64,000 bases of DNA from Pseudonocardia ammonioxydans. Lineage in GTDB: Bacteria; Actinomycetota; Actinomycetes; Mycobacteriales; Pseudonocardiaceae. Location of the stretch: the NCBI RefSeq assembly GCF_900115005.1, contig NZ_FOUY01000031.1, forward strand, positions 1-64,000, written 5' to 3'. Positions 1-9,103 of the stretch are shown piece by piece. The notes beneath the pieces were generated by a model. It was not told where the DNA came from and did not search any database. It saw only the letters and a program-made list of their open reading frames with translations. Position 1 is the stretch's first letter, and each line of letters begins with the position of its first letter. A program made the position numbers and the translations under genes.

Positions 1-819
1 GCCCACATCGCCCGCGACTGTCTGGCCCGCCAGCAGTACGCCGAGTGGCGCTTTGCGATCACCGACGCCGACGGCTACCTGGTTCTGGCCGGCACCACCC
101 GCCGCCGCCCACCCCGACCTCCCGGCCCGGGTGGGCGTCCACTGATCCGGCAGGCTCATGGCGGCACCGTCGAACTGCAGGTCCCCGCCACCCTGCTCGA
201 AGAGCTCGCTGTGGACCCGCCACCCGGGTGGGGGCCGTTGATCGCCGACCTGGCCGCCCAGTATGCCGACCGCGCCACCCTGCTGGCGGAGTTGGATCGG
301 CGCTCCGGGGAGCGGTTCCCGCACCCGGCGCTGCGGCGTCATGTCGAGGTCCGGGATCGCACGTGCGTGTTCCCCGGGTGTCGTCGTCCGGCGCGGAAGG
401 CCCAGCAGGACCACACGGACGATCACCAGTACGGCGGCCCGACGACCAGCGATAATCTCGGTCCACTCTGCGTGTTCCACCATGCGATCAAGACCGCCGG
501 ACGCTGGCGGGTGCGACAACCGTCCCCGGGGGTGTTCCGGTGGCGGAGCCCGTTGGGCCGGTTCTACACCACCCGCGGCGAACCGGTCTGCCCACCATTA
601 CCCGACCCGCTACCCGACCCCGGAGCCGACTTCGGGCAGGTCGAGGCCGTGCCGGGTCTGGGGAGTCCGTTGCAGGCCGAGTTCGACGAACGGCCCTTGT
701 TCCCGCCCCCACCGGAGGAACCCGAACCGGAGGAACCGGCGCCCGAGTCGGAGCCGGCCGAGGAACCCGAACCGACCGAGACGACCGACCGCGCATCACC
801 GGACGAGCCACCGTTCTGA
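1..819 (+). CDS. DUF222/HNH endonuclease domain protein, 3' end only
   Basis: The reading frame is open from base 1, so the N-terminus lies outside the window. The visible 272 residues contain an HNH/McrA-type zinc motif region: a Cys pair in TCVFPGCRRPA (about residues 121-131), then DHTDDHQYGG, then LCVFHHAIK. This fits the HNH domain at the C-terminal end of actinobacterial DUF222-HNH proteins, which are multicopy and of uncertain role (probable nucleases of mobile origin). The last 60 residues are a low-complexity Pro/Glu-rich tail. The gene ends with TGA and is followed by a long region without a gene. Nuclease activity is inferred from the family only. Confidence 0.85.
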   Translation, partial: AHIARDCLARQQYAEWRFAITDADGYLVLAGTTRRRPPRPPGPGGRPLIRQAHGGTVELQVPATLLEELAVDPPPGWGPLIADLAAQYADRATLLAELDRRSGERFPHPALRRHVEVRDRTCVFPGCRRPARKAQQDHTDDHQYGGPTTSDNLGPLCVFHHAIKTAGRWRVRQPSPGVFRWRSPLGRFYTTRGEPVCPPLPDPLPDPGADFGQVEAVPGLGSPLQAEFDERPLFPPPPEEPEPEEPAPESEPAEEPEPTETTDRASPDEPPF

Positions 820-1428
820 CGCGCTCGGGAGCGTACGGACATCGATACCGAGGGTGCCGTTCTCCAGCACACCAGGACGCCCATCGTTGCGGTCGGGTCG
901 AGCACCCGAGCAGGGCTTGCCCTCCTGCCCCGACGTGACCTGCGCCGGCGCACGGACGGGCGGTGCGGCGGGCGCAGCCACCCGCCCTGCAGCAGGTCCG
1001 TGGCTCTGCAGGGGGACACGAGGGGCATCCGGTCCGCCGGAACGGGAATCGCGTACATCCCCACGTGCCGGGCGGCTCGACGGATCGACACCGGTCTCGC
1101 GGCCCGGCGGCCCGGAGATCGGCGGCCCGACAGCCCGATCGCGGCACGAGAGTCCGGCAGCCCGGCAGCCCGGTGCGGCACGAGAGCGCGACAGCCCGAC
1201 GGGCAGACCGGCACTTCGTCGCTCACCGCCGCAGTACGCTCGACGCGGACACGCAAGGGCGCCCACCTGGGGGCTCCAGCACGGGCGTCGGTCGAGTGGC
1301 GACGGAGCAGCGGGGCGCAGCAGGTGCCTGCGGGAGCTCGCCCGAAACGGTGCGGGATCCGATGTAGAGCGTTCACGAGCGATCAGCACTGTCCCAACCA
1401 ATGAGCGCAGTGGACGAACGAGGGAGCC
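820..1428. other. 609-base region without a convincing gene
   Basis: Several overlapping frames are open here, but none has a Shine-Dalgarno sequence, a recognisable domain or a composition unlike the GC-biased shadow frames. Between about 1100 and 1215 there are short imperfect repeats: the 12-mer GCGGCACGAGAG occurs at 1141-1152 and 1175-1186, interleaved with CGGCAGCCC and GACAGCCCGA units. The last 60 bases probably hold the promoter of the downstream acetyltransferase, with a TAGAGC box near 1364 and the ribosome binding site GAGGGAG just before 1429. Confidence 0.5.
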
Positions 1429-2079
1429 ATGGCGACGATCCGGACCTACCGTGCCACCGACCACACCGCGCTCGTCGATCTCTTCGCCCGCGCCGGTGCC
1501 GGGGCTCCGACCGGGGAGCTGTGGGGCCACACCGAATCCGAACGGGCCGTCTACCTCGACCCGTACATCGAACACTGCCCCGACTCATTGTTCCTCGCCC
1601 AGCACGAGGGCCGGCTGGTCGGCTACCTGACCGGATGCCCGGACCCCGCACCGATGCCGGACGAGGACGAGCTGCTCGTCCGGGCCGTCGCCCGCCCCCA
1701 GGTATTGCTACGACCGCGGACGCTGCGGTTCCTGAGCCGCGCCGCCCTGGACACCGCCCGGGCACGCCGACGCCGCGAACCGCTCGCCTCCGGCGGGCTC
1801 GACGACCCCCGTTGGCCGGCCCACCTGCATCTCAATGTCGTACCGGAGGCCCGCGGCACCGGGGCCGCGGACGCGTTGATGACGGCCTGGCTCCAGCAGC
1901 TCGACGAGACCGGGGTGCCGGGCTGCTACCTGCAGACACTCGTCGAGAACCGCCGTGCCGTGCGGTTCTTCGAGCGCTCGGGCTTCACCGCGCACGGACC
2001 GGCCGCGCTCGTGCCCGGGATCCGTCACGAGGGTCGCCGGATGCACCAGCTGACGATGGTGCGACCCGCGGCCGAATAG
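1429..2079 (+). CDS. GNAT family N-acetyltransferase
   Basis: This 216-residue protein has the GNAT fold layout. An N-terminal strand (MATIRTYRATDHTALVDLF) precedes the acetyl-CoA binding region, seen as LHLNVVPEARGTGAADALMTAWL (about residues 134-156) with the R-G-T-G pyrophosphate loop, and FFERSGFTAHGP near the C-terminus. The substrate cannot be told from sequence. The start is set by the ribosome binding site GAGGGAGCC directly before ATG. It converges on the response regulator gene with only seven bases between stop codons. Family assignment is firm; function is open. Confidence 0.85.
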   Translation: MATIRTYRATDHTALVDLFARAGAGAPTGELWGHTESERAVYLDPYIEHCPDSLFLAQHEGRLVGYLTGCPDPAPMPDEDELLVRAVARPQVLLRPRTLRFLSRAALDTARARRRREPLASGGLDDPRWPAHLHLNVVPEARGTGAADALMTAWLQQLDETGVPGCYLQTLVENRRAVRFFERSGFTAHGPAALVPGIRHEGRRMHQLTMVRPAAE

Positions 2080-2086
2080 TGCGCGA

Positions 2087-2734
2087 CTACTGCCCGGACC
2101 GCAGCCAGGCCAGCACGGCCAGCACCCGCCGGTGTCCGGCGCTCTCCGCGGGCAGGTCGAGCTTGGTGAACACGGCCCGGACGTGCTTGTTCACGGCCGC
2201 GTCCGACAGCACGAGCGTGGCCGCGATCTCGGTGTTCGACCGGCCCTGGGCCATCAGGTCCAGCACCTCGCGTTCCCGCGGGGACAGACGTCCCACCGGG
2301 TCACGACGGCGCCGGACCAGCCGCCGCACGACCTCCGGATCGAGCACCGTGCCGCCCCCGGCGACCCGCTCCACGGCGGCGGCGAACGCGGTCACGTCCG
2401 CCACCCGGTCCTTGAGCAGGTAGCCGACCCCGTCGCCGTCGCCGGTGTCGAGCAGGGCCTCGGCGGCGACCGGCTCGACGAACTGGGACAGCACGAGCAC
2501 CGGTAACGCGGGGTCCGCGGACCGCAGCTCGACCGCGGCGCGCAGGCCGTCGTCGGCGTTGCGCGGCGGCATCCGCACGTCGGTCAGTACCAGATCCGGC
2601 CGGTCCCGGCGGACCGCGCCGACCAGCGCGGGGGCGTCCCCGACGGCGGCGACGACGGTGTGCGAGAACCGTTCCAGCAGGCCGACCAGGCCCTCCCGCA
2701 TCAGGGCGGAGTCCTCGGCGACGATCACCCGCAC
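2087..2734 (-). CDS. NarL/LuxR-family response regulator
   Basis: This 215-residue regulator has a receiver domain (VRVIVAEDS; phosphoacceptor Asp52 in LVLTDVRMP; Lys in YLLKDR) and a C-terminal LuxR helix-turn-helix (LSPREREVLDLMAQGRSN...VNKHVRAVF, about residues 150-195). Start GTG at 2734 overlaps the kinase stop codon on the same strand, so the two proteins are translationally coupled. It is the output of the adjacent kinase, and the divergent ABC transporter is the obvious candidate target, as in LiaR-like or bacitracin-type sensor/exporter loci. That target is inference. Confidence 0.93.
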   Translation of the reverse strand: MRVIVAEDSALMREGLVGLLERFSHTVVAAVGDAPALVGAVRRDRPDLVLTDVRMPPRNADDGLRAAVELRSADPALPVLVLSQFVEPVAAEALLDTGDGDGVGYLLKDRVADVTAFAAAVERVAGGGTVLDPEVVRRLVRRRRDPVGRLSPREREVLDLMAQGRSNTEIAATLVLSDAAVNKHVRAVFTKLDLPAESAGHRRVLAVLAWLRSGQ

Positions 2735-3921
2735 GGCAGCTCCACCCGCAGCAGGGTCGGCCCGCCGGGCGGGCTGGACAGCCGCAGCCGGCCGCCGGCC
2801 AGCGCGACCCGTTCCGCCAGCCCGGCCAGCCCCGACCCGGCGGCGGGGTCGGCGCCACCGCGGCCGTCGTCGCGGACCTCGAGGATCACCTGGTCGGCGT
2901 GCCGGCGCCCGGTCACCGACGCGGTCCGGGCGGCGCTGTGCCGGCCGGTGTTGGTGAGCGCCTCGGTGAGGACGAAGTACGCGGTCGTCGCGACCTGCGG
3001 CGGGAGCCGGTCCGGCAGCGACACGTCCACCTCGACCGGCACCGGGCAGCGCGCCGCCTGGTCCTCCACGGCCGCGGCGAGGCCGTGGTCGGCGAGTGTG
3101 CGCGGATCCAGGCCGCGGACGAGGTCGCGCAGCTCGGCCAGCGCGACGCCGAGCTGGTCGCGGGCGTCGTCGAGCCGGTCGGCGAGCGCCGAACCGTCCG
3201 GCGCGTCGAGCCGGGCCAACCCGAGCGACACCCCCAGCGCGACGAGCCGCTGCTGGGCGCCGTCGTGCAGGTCCCGCTCGATCCGGGACCGCTCGGACTC
3301 GAACGCCCCGATCAGCCTGCGGGTACCGACGTCGGCGATCCCGGGCCCCAGCTCGACCCCGCGCGGCCCGAGCACGGTGCGGGTCAGTGCCGCCCGCGCC
3401 CCGGCCCAGCTGGTGACCGTCCACGGCGCCGCAGCGAGCAGCAGCACCCCGACGATCACCAGCGGCCATGCGTTCGGGTCGTCGGTGGGGGAGGCGAACA
3501 GCAACACCGGCAGCACGAAGGAGAGGCCGAGGACGCCAGCGTCCAGAGTGGCCAATCCGGTCGCGGCCAGCAGTGCGAACCCCACCGCGCGCCAGGTCGC
3601 CGGTGCCCGCCACCGCGACCCGGGAGGCCGTGGCGGGGCGGGCAGCGGTTCGTCGTCGACCAGCCGCAGCCGTCGTCGTTCGAGTGCCGCCAGCAGCGGC
3701 CCCACGGCGATCACGGCCACCACCAGCGCGACCCCGGTGCCGACGGCGAGCGCGGGCCCGCCCAGGACCAGGGCCGACGACGGCACCCCGAACACGACTA
3801 TCAGCATGACGCCGAGCGCCGCGCCGGTCAGCAGGTAGGCCAGCGACCGCCACGGCCACAGCGTCAGCAGGAACCGCAGCGGCCGCTGGTCCATCGCCTG
3901 CCAGGCCGTCGCGATCCGCAC
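2725..3921 (-). CDS. NarL-type sensor histidine kinase (HisKA_3)
   Basis: This 398-residue membrane kinase has four to six hydrophobic segments in the first 180 residues (two at about 25-75, more at 115-165), then a HisKA_3 dimerisation helix with the phospho-His in ERDLHDGAQQRLVALG (His219). The HATPase_c domain shows TEALTN, VRDDGRGG and GLAGLAERV. There is no extracellular sensor domain of any size, suggesting sensing within the membrane. Start GTG 3921 is chosen because a TAGGTT -10 box sits seven bases upstream, the leaderless arrangement. ATG 3894 is an alternative. It forms an operon with the regulator and is divergent from an ABC exporter. Confidence 0.92.
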   Translation of the reverse strand: MRIATAWQAMDQRPLRFLLTLWPWRSLAYLLTGAALGVMLIVVFGVPSSALVLGGPALAVGTGVALVVAVIAVGPLLAALERRRLRLVDDEPLPAPPRPPGSRWRAPATWRAVGFALLAATGLATLDAGVLGLSFVLPVLLFASPTDDPNAWPLVIVGVLLLAAAPWTVTSWAGARAALTRTVLGPRGVELGPGIADVGTRRLIGAFESERSRIERDLHDGAQQRLVALGVSLGLARLDAPDGSALADRLDDARDQLGVALAELRDLVRGLDPRTLADHGLAAAVEDQAARCPVPVEVDVSLPDRLPPQVATTAYFVLTEALTNTGRHSAARTASVTGRRHADQVILEVRDDGRGGADPAAGSGLAGLAERVALAGGRLRLSSPPGGPTLLRVELPCG

Positions 3922-3928
3922 ACGTCGC

Positions 3929-3934
3929 AACCTA
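3929..3934 (-). promoter_or_regulatory. -10 box TAGGTT of leaderless kinase/regulator operon
   Basis: On the minus strand TAGGTT is followed by seven bases and then the GTG start at 3921. This is the spacing typical of leaderless actinobacterial transcripts and supports the GTG start. No clear -35 hexamer is visible. Confidence 0.5.
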
Positions 3935-4030
3935 GAAGATCCTCGCGTGCGGCGCGGTAGTGCCAGGGCTACCTCCGGACTCCGGTCCGGGTGACCGCGC
4001 GGATCCGGCCGGCGCGGTCGACTGACCGGT

Positions 4031-4852
4031 ATGGACAGAACGACACGATCCCCGATCGCACCGGACGGGCCGCCGGTGCTGGAGCTCGCCGATCTCCGGC
4101 ACGTGCACCGCAGCCGCGGAGCCACCCCGGTCCGCGCCCTCGACGGCGTGTCGCTGCGCCTGCGGCCCGGCACCCTGACCGCGGTGATGGGGCCGTCGGG
4201 CTCCGGGAAGTCGACGCTGCTGCACTGCGCCGCCGGCCTCGAGAGCCCGGAGTCGGGGCGGGTGCTGCTCGGCGGCACCGACCTCGGCACGCTGTCCGAA
4301 CGTCGCCGGACGCTGCTGCGCCGCGAGCGGGCCGGGTTCGTGTTCCAGGCGTTCAACCTGGTCGCGTCGTTGACGGCGGCGCAGAACGTGGCGCTCCCGG
4401 CCCGCCTCGCGCGGCGGCGCATCGACGGCGCCGCGGTGACGGCGGCGCTGGCCGAGGTGGGGCTGGACGGCCGGGCCGGGCACCGGCCGGCCCAGCTGTC
4501 CGGCGGTGAGCAGCAGCGGGTGGCGATCGCCCGGGCGCTGGTCACCCGCCCGGACGTGGTGTTCGCCGACGAACCGACCGGGGCACTGGACTCGGCGTCC
4601 TCGGCGGCGGTGCTGGCGCTGCTGCGCCGGAGCACCGGCACGGCGACGACGATCCTGATGGTCACCCACGACCCGGCGGCCGCGGCCTGGGCGGACGAGG
4701 TCGTCGTGCTCCGGGACGGCCGGGTGGACGACCGGTTCGCCACCCAGGGACGGCCGGGGGACCCGGACACGGCCACCGTGATCGGGCGCCGGATCACCGC
4801 CGGGAACGCCGGTCCGGCCGCCGTCCACCGGGTGCCGGGCGGTGCCCGATGA
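4031..4852 (+). CDS. ABC transporter ATP-binding protein (MacB/LolD type)
   Basis: This 273-residue ABC ATPase carries Walker A GPSGSGKS (residues 54-61), a Q-loop in FVFQAFNLVASL, signature LSGGEQQRVAIARAL (about 156-170), Walker B VVFADEPTGALDS (about 176-188) and the switch His in VTHD. The ADEPTGALDS and FNLVASLT wording is typical of the MacB/FtsE/LolD subfamily, which drives non-canonical permeases that act on lipoproteins or peptides. The C-terminal 30 residues are a short basic extension. It overlaps the permease gene by four bases (ATGA), so the two are coupled. A two-component system is transcribed away from it. Confidence 0.95.
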   Translation: MDRTTRSPIAPDGPPVLELADLRHVHRSRGATPVRALDGVSLRLRPGTLTAVMGPSGSGKSTLLHCAAGLESPESGRVLLGGTDLGTLSERRRTLLRRERAGFVFQAFNLVASLTAAQNVALPARLARRRIDGAAVTAALAEVGLDGRAGHRPAQLSGGEQQRVAIARALVTRPDVVFADEPTGALDSASSAAVLALLRRSTGTATTILMVTHDPAAAAWADEVVVLRDGRVDDRFATQGRPGDPDTATVIGRRITAGNAGPAAVHRVPGGAR

Positions 4853-7308
4853 TCGCCTGGGGGAACCTGCGCACCCGGTGGCGGGAGCTCGTCGCGACGG
4901 TCCTGGCGGTGGCCGTCGGGGTGGGCCTGCTCGGAGCGGTGCTGCTCGCGGCGGACGCCGCCCGGCCGCCGGTGCAGGACCGGTTCGCCGCGACATCGGC
5001 GCTGGCCGTCCCGCCTGCGGTCGCCGAGTCCCGCACCCCGCGCACGGACGGGCTGGTGCCGTGGCCGGCCGGCGAGGCCGACGCGCTCGCGGCCCGGCTG
5101 CGCGCCACCCCGGGGGTGACGGCGGCGGTCCCGGACCGGTCGTTCCCGGCCGTCCCGATGCCCGGCGGTCGTCCGTTCGGGGTACCGGAGGACCGCGAGG
5201 GCGGGCACGGGTTCGCGAGCCTGGCGCTCGGCGGCTACCGGGTGGTCGCGGGGGAGGCGCCCCGCCGACCCGGGGAGGCGGTCGTCGGGGCCGCGCTCGG
5301 GCTGATGCCCGGGGCGACGGTGCCGGTGCTGTTCGCCGACGCCGTCCGCCCGGTCCGGGTCACCGGCGTCACCGACGGGCCCGGGGTGTACCTCACCGAC
5401 ACCGAAGCGGCCCGATACGCCCCGGGCGTCCGGACGATCGGGGTGCTCGGCGCCGTCCCGCCCGCGCCGACCGGGGTGACCCTGCTGAGCGGTGACGACC
5501 GCGGCGCGGTCGAACCGGTCCAGGACTCCCGGGTCCGCCACCGCGGCACCCAGCTGCTCGCCGCGCTCGGGCTGCTCACCGGGGTGACCACGGCCGTCGT
5601 CGTGTCGGCGGCGCTGTCCACCGTGGTCGCGGGACGGCGGCGCGAGCTCGGGCTGCTGCGCACCGTCGGCGCGACCCCCGGGCAGGTGCGGCGCACGGTG
5701 CTCGGGGAGGCCGCGCTGACCGGTGCCGCCGGGGCGGTGCTCGGGACGGCGCTCGCGGTGGGCCTGGCCCCGGCGCTCTACCGGGCGCTCGTCGCGGTCG
5801 AGGCGGCACAACCGGTCGACGGGGTCCCGCCGGTGCCCGGTCCGCTGCTGACCGCCGGTGCGGCCGGGGTGCTGCTGGCGCTCGGCGGCGGGCTCGCCGC
5901 GTCCCGGACCGCGGCCCGGGCGACCCCGCTCGACGTCGTCGTGGACCGGGGCGGGGCGCGGACGACGAGCCGGCCCCGGCTGGTCTCGGGGGTGGTGACC
6001 CTGCTCGTCGGGGCGGGGCTCGCCACCGCGACCGCGGTCGCCGACGGCGACGGCCGGATCGGGCTCGCTCTGACGACCGGTGCCGTGCTCGTCGTTGCCG
6101 CGGCATTGCTGGCGCCAGTGGTGATCGGGGGCCTCGCCGGCGCCGGCGCCGCCCGCCGATGCCGCGCCGGAGCCGGGGCCGGAGCCGGAGTCGACGCCGT
6201 CGCTCGAGCCCGGGCCGGGGCCGCCACCCGAATCCGGGTCGGGGCCGGTGCCCGATCCCCGGGTCGGTACAGGACGCCGTTCCGGGCCGGGGTCACCGCG
6301 ACGCTCGTCCGTGCCGAGGCGGCGGCCGCGCCCGCCCGCGCCGCCGCCGTCACCGCCCCGGCGGTGGTGGCCGTCGGGTTCGCGGTGCTGATCGGCGGGC
6401 TGGTCGACACGATGGCCGCGGCCTACCCGGCCGAGCGCACCGCGGTGCTGGCCGGGAGTGTCGCCGTCGAGCAGGACGGGGCGCCGGGCCTGCCCGACGC
6501 CGCCGTGCGCGCCCTCGCGGTCCCCGGCGCCCGCACGCCGCTGCCGACCGTGCTGGTCCTGCCCGGCTCGGCCGGCCCGACCGCGGTGGACGCCGTCGGC
6601 ACCGCCGATCCCGGACTCGTCCGGCCGGGCGAGGTGGTGCTGGCCGCTCCGGTCGCGACCGCGCTCGGCGTGACCGCCGGGGACACCGTCCCCGCCCGGT
6701 TCGCCGACGGCACGACGGTGCCGCTGCGGGTGACGGCGACACCGCCGCCCGACGAGCGCCGCGGCGACGTCGTCGTCGACCGGGCCCAGGTCCGCACGCA
6801 CGACCCGGCGGCGCTCACCGACACCGCGTTCCTGCCGGTGGGGGCGGTGCCGGACCCGCTGCCACCGGGCGCGGTCGCCCGGGACGCGCAGGCCTACGCG
6901 CTGGCCGACTACGCCGTCGACGCCCGGCTCACCACGGCACTGGCCGGGCTGCTCGTCGCGGTCTCCGCGGGATACGGCGGGATCGCGGTCGCCGGCGGGA
7001 TCACCGCCGACGCCCGCTCCCGCCGGACCGACCGGGCGGCACTGGTCGCGGCCGGGGCGACCCGGGCCCGGCTGGCTGCGACGGCCGCCGCCGAGGCGAC
7101 GCTCGCGGCGCTGCTCGGTGCCGTGCTCGGGCTGGTGGTCACGCTGCCGCCGCTTGCCGCGGTCGCGTCCGGGCTGGCCCGGGCCACCGGCGTGCCGGTG
7201 CTCCCGGTGATCGACCCGGGCTGGGCGTCGCTCGCCGCCGGTGGCTGCCTCGTGGTGGCCGCCGCGACGGCCGCGCTCACCACCGGCCGGGCCGCCCGGC
7301 ACGGGTGA
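4849..7308 (+). CDS. FtsX-family ABC transporter permease
   Basis: This 819-residue MacB/FtsX-type permease has an N-terminal transmembrane helix (about 13-35), a large extracytoplasmic region to about 220, an FtsX block (LLAALGLLTGVTTAVVVSAALS... RRRELGLLRTVGATPGQVRR... LGGGLAASRTAAR, about 225-360), a central membrane pair (about 380-430), then a second extracytoplasmic half and a second FtsX block (about 690-819, RTDRAALVAAGATRARL). Together with the ATPase it probably exports or extracts a peptide or lipid-linked substrate, perhaps an antibiotic. Between the halves (6135-6260) is an Ala/Gly/Arg-rich low-complexity stretch using CGA, GGA and CTC-type codons less biased than elsewhere. Confidence 0.93.
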   Translation: MIAWGNLRTRWRELVATVLAVAVGVGLLGAVLLAADAARPPVQDRFAATSALAVPPAVAESRTPRTDGLVPWPAGEADALAARLRATPGVTAAVPDRSFPAVPMPGGRPFGVPEDREGGHGFASLALGGYRVVAGEAPRRPGEAVVGAALGLMPGATVPVLFADAVRPVRVTGVTDGPGVYLTDTEAARYAPGVRTIGVLGAVPPAPTGVTLLSGDDRGAVEPVQDSRVRHRGTQLLAALGLLTGVTTAVVVSAALSTVVAGRRRELGLLRTVGATPGQVRRTVLGEAALTGAAGAVLGTALAVGLAPALYRALVAVEAAQPVDGVPPVPGPLLTAGAAGVLLALGGGLAASRTAARATPLDVVVDRGGARTTSRPRLVSGVVTLLVGAGLATATAVADGDGRIGLALTTGAVLVVAAALLAPVVIGGLAGAGAARRCRAGAGAGAGVDAVARARAGAATRIRVGAGARSPGRYRTPFRAGVTATLVRAEAAAAPARAAAVTAPAVVAVGFAVLIGGLVDTMAAAYPAERTAVLAGSVAVEQDGAPGLPDAAVRALAVPGARTPLPTVLVLPGSAGPTAVDAVGTADPGLVRPGEVVLAAPVATALGVTAGDTVPARFADGTTVPLRVTATPPPDERRGDVVVDRAQVRTHDPAALTDTAFLPVGAVPDPLPPGAVARDAQAYALADYAVDARLTTALAGLLVAVSAGYGGIAVAGGITADARSRRTDRAALVAAGATRARLAATAAAEATLAALLGAVLGLVVTLPPLAAVASGLARATGVPVLPVIDPGWASLAAGGCLVVAAATAALTTGRAARHG

Positions 7309-7309
7309 C

Positions 7310-7315
7310 TATCCT
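7310..7315 (+). promoter_or_regulatory. -10 box TATCCT of leaderless hisH
   Basis: TATCCT lies six bases before GTG 7322 and straddles the region just after the permease stop. It indicates that hisH has its own leaderless transcript in addition to any read-through. Confidence 0.55.
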
Positions 7316-7321
7316 GGGCTC

Positions 7322-7954
7322 GTGTCACGGATCGTCGTGCTGGACTACGGATCGGGAAACCTGCGTTCGGCGGAACGCGCCCTGGAACGCGTCGGCGCGG
7401 ACGTGACCGTCACCGCGGACTTCGAGACCGCGGTCGAGGCTGACGGCCTGGTCGTCCCCGGGGTCGGCGCGTTCGCCGCCTGCATGAAGGGGCTGCACGA
7501 GGTGCGCGGCCCGCAGATCATCGGCCGCCGGCTGGCCGGTGGGCGGCCGGTGCTCGGCATCTGCGTCGGCATGCAGGTGATGTTCGAGCGCGGCGTGGAG
7601 TTCGGCGACGACACGGCCGGCTGCGGCGAGTGGCCGGGCACCGTCGAGCGGATCCAGGCGGACGTCCTGCCGCACATGGGGTGGAACACCGTGCGGATCC
7701 CGCAGGACAGCACGCTGTTCGCCGGGCTCGGGGCCGACACCCGCTTCTACTTCGTGCACTCCTTCGGCGTGCGGCGCTGGGAGCTCGAACCCTCGCACGC
7801 GATCGCGGAGCCGAAGGTGACCTGGACCCACCACGGCGAGGACGTCGTCGCGGCGGTCGAGAACGGCCCGCTGTCGGCCACCCAGTTCCACCCGGAGAAG
7901 TCCGGCGACGCGGGCGCCGCGGTCCTGGAGAACTGGCTCACGTCGGTCGGCTGA
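7322..7954 (+). CDS. hisH: Imidazole glycerol phosphate synthase, glutamine amidotransferase subunit
   Basis: HisH hydrolyses glutamine and channels ammonia to HisF in step five of histidine synthesis. The 210-residue protein shows the oxyanion region PGVGAF, the nucleophile Cys81 in GICVGMQ, and the His190/Glu192 pair in TQFHPEKSG, so the class-I amidotransferase triad is complete. The start GTG is supported by the leaderless -10 box. Its partner hisF lies 6.8 kb downstream instead of adjacent, because a catabolic cluster occupies the interval before hisA. Upstream his genes (hisG, D, C, B) are not in the window. Confidence 0.97.
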   Translation: MSRIVVLDYGSGNLRSAERALERVGADVTVTADFETAVEADGLVVPGVGAFAACMKGLHEVRGPQIIGRRLAGGRPVLGICVGMQVMFERGVEFGDDTAGCGEWPGTVERIQADVLPHMGWNTVRIPQDSTLFAGLGADTRFYFVHSFGVRRWELEPSHAIAEPKVTWTHHGEDVVAAVENGPLSATQFHPEKSGDAGAAVLENWLTSVG

Positions 7955-7980
7955 GCCGGCGACCCGGCGCGTGTACCGGG

Positions 7981-8796
7981 TCAGACCCGGTCCGGGCCGG
8001 GACAGTCGGCGGAGATGCCCGCCGCGGCACGGCGGACGTGCGGGACGATCGCGGCGGGGTTGAACCGGGTCGTCGCGCTCGAGATCGAGATCGCCGCGAG
8101 GCACCGCCCGCCGACCAGGATCGGTGCCGCGACGCAGGCCAGCCCCAGCGCCGCCTCCTCGTGATCGAAGGCGGTGCCGCTCGTGCGGATCCGCTCGAGC
8201 TCCTGGAGCAGGCGCCCGGGTTCCGCGATCGAGTAGGCGGTCCGCCGCTCCAGCCCCGCGGTGAGTACCCGCTGGACCGCCGGGCGGCCGCTGAAGGCGA
8301 GCATCGCCTTGCCGAGTCCCACACACGCCGCCGGCATCCGGCTGCCCACGGTGGTGGGCGTCCGTACCGCGTGCCGTCCGTGGATCTTGTCGAGGTAGAC
8401 GACCTCGGTCCCCTCCAGCACCGCGAGGTTGACCACGTGGCCGGTGCGGGCGTAGAGCTCGCTCAGGTGCGGGAGGGCCAGCTCCCGTAGCCCGCGTGGC
8501 CGGCAGTGCTGGACCCGGTTGCCCAGTTCGAACAGCCGCCAGCCGAGCCGGTAGTTCGTTCCCGTCCGCTCCACGTACCCGCCCCGCTCCAGGTGGGACA
8601 GCAGCCGGAAGGCGGTCGACTTCGGGAGTGCGGCCCGCCGGGCGAGCTCGCTGACCCCCTGGCTCGGCGCCCCGTTCCGGAACGAGTCGAGCAGTTGCAA
8701 CGCCTTGCTGACCGAGGGCGACGACTGTCGCTCATCCGGTTCGTGCAGATCCGCGGACGGGTGCAACGGGGGTGCCTCGTCAAGCTCGGGCGTCAT
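7981..8796 (-). CDS. IclR-family transcriptional regulator
   Basis: This 271-residue regulator has an N-terminal winged helix (SVSKALQLLDSFRNGAPSQG... LPKSTAFRLLSHLERGGYV, about residues 27-85) and a C-terminal IclR effector domain (PHLSELYARTGHVVNLAVLEGTEVVYLDKI...; GLGKAMLAF; CVAAPIL). ATG 8796 is preceded by GAAAGG nine bases upstream; longer frames upstream have no support. It is divergent from the ring-cleavage hydrolase gene, the usual place for an IclR controller of aromatic catabolism. The effector is unknown but is probably an aromatic acid or ring-fission intermediate. Confidence 0.92.
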   Translation of the reverse strand: MTPELDEAPPLHPSADLHEPDERQSSPSVSKALQLLDSFRNGAPSQGVSELARRAALPKSTAFRLLSHLERGGYVERTGTNYRLGWRLFELGNRVQHCRPRGLRELALPHLSELYARTGHVVNLAVLEGTEVVYLDKIHGRHAVRTPTTVGSRMPAACVGLGKAMLAFSGRPAVQRVLTAGLERRTAYSIAEPGRLLQELERIRTSGTAFDHEEAALGLACVAAPILVGGRCLAAISISSATTRFNPAAIVPHVRRAAAGISADCPGPDRV

Positions 8797-9103
8797 CGAC
8801 CGGGGCCTTTCTCGTGGCGGCAACAGGAGCGGACCCGACACGATTCGTGATCGGCATTGCAGCGCAGAGATCACTGTAGTGGTCGATACAGGGAGCGACA
8901 AGGCAGCAGTGGCGCGCGATGCGGAACACCCGGTCGCCGCAGGCCACGGGGCTGGGGAGGGCCGCTGTTGAAGCACTGCCGGACAGTCCAATTCACGCGC
9001 TGTTCCGTCCAGCGGCACGCGAAACACCCACAGCGGCGGCGGAGCGCGTTCACTCCGCCGCAGAACAGCCGTCCCATCACCGAGACGAAAGGTTCCGCCT
9101 GTC
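8797..9103. promoter_or_regulatory. Divergent control region between iclR-type gene and ring-cleavage cluster
   Basis: This 307-base region without a gene contains two dyads that could be regulator sites: CACGATTCGTG (8839-8849, perfect) and GATCACTGTAGTGGTC (8869-8884, one mismatch between arms). TGTTCCGTCC near 9001 and GGAACACCC near 8922 form a distant inverted pair. The hydrolase ribosome binding site GAAAGG is at 9087-9092. Binding by the neighbouring IclR protein is inference from position. Confidence 0.4.

Noticed and set aside
820..1428. Attachment site or integrated-element edge beside the HNH gene
   Set aside because: No tRNA, integrase or matching direct repeats were found; only short GC-rich repeats.
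2725..7302. Continuous 1525-codon minus-strand frame across the kinase and the ABC operon
   Set aside because: Only its last part is the histidine kinase. The rest is antisense to the clearly coding ABC genes and rich in Arg/Gly/Pro, the expected artefact of high GC at third positions.
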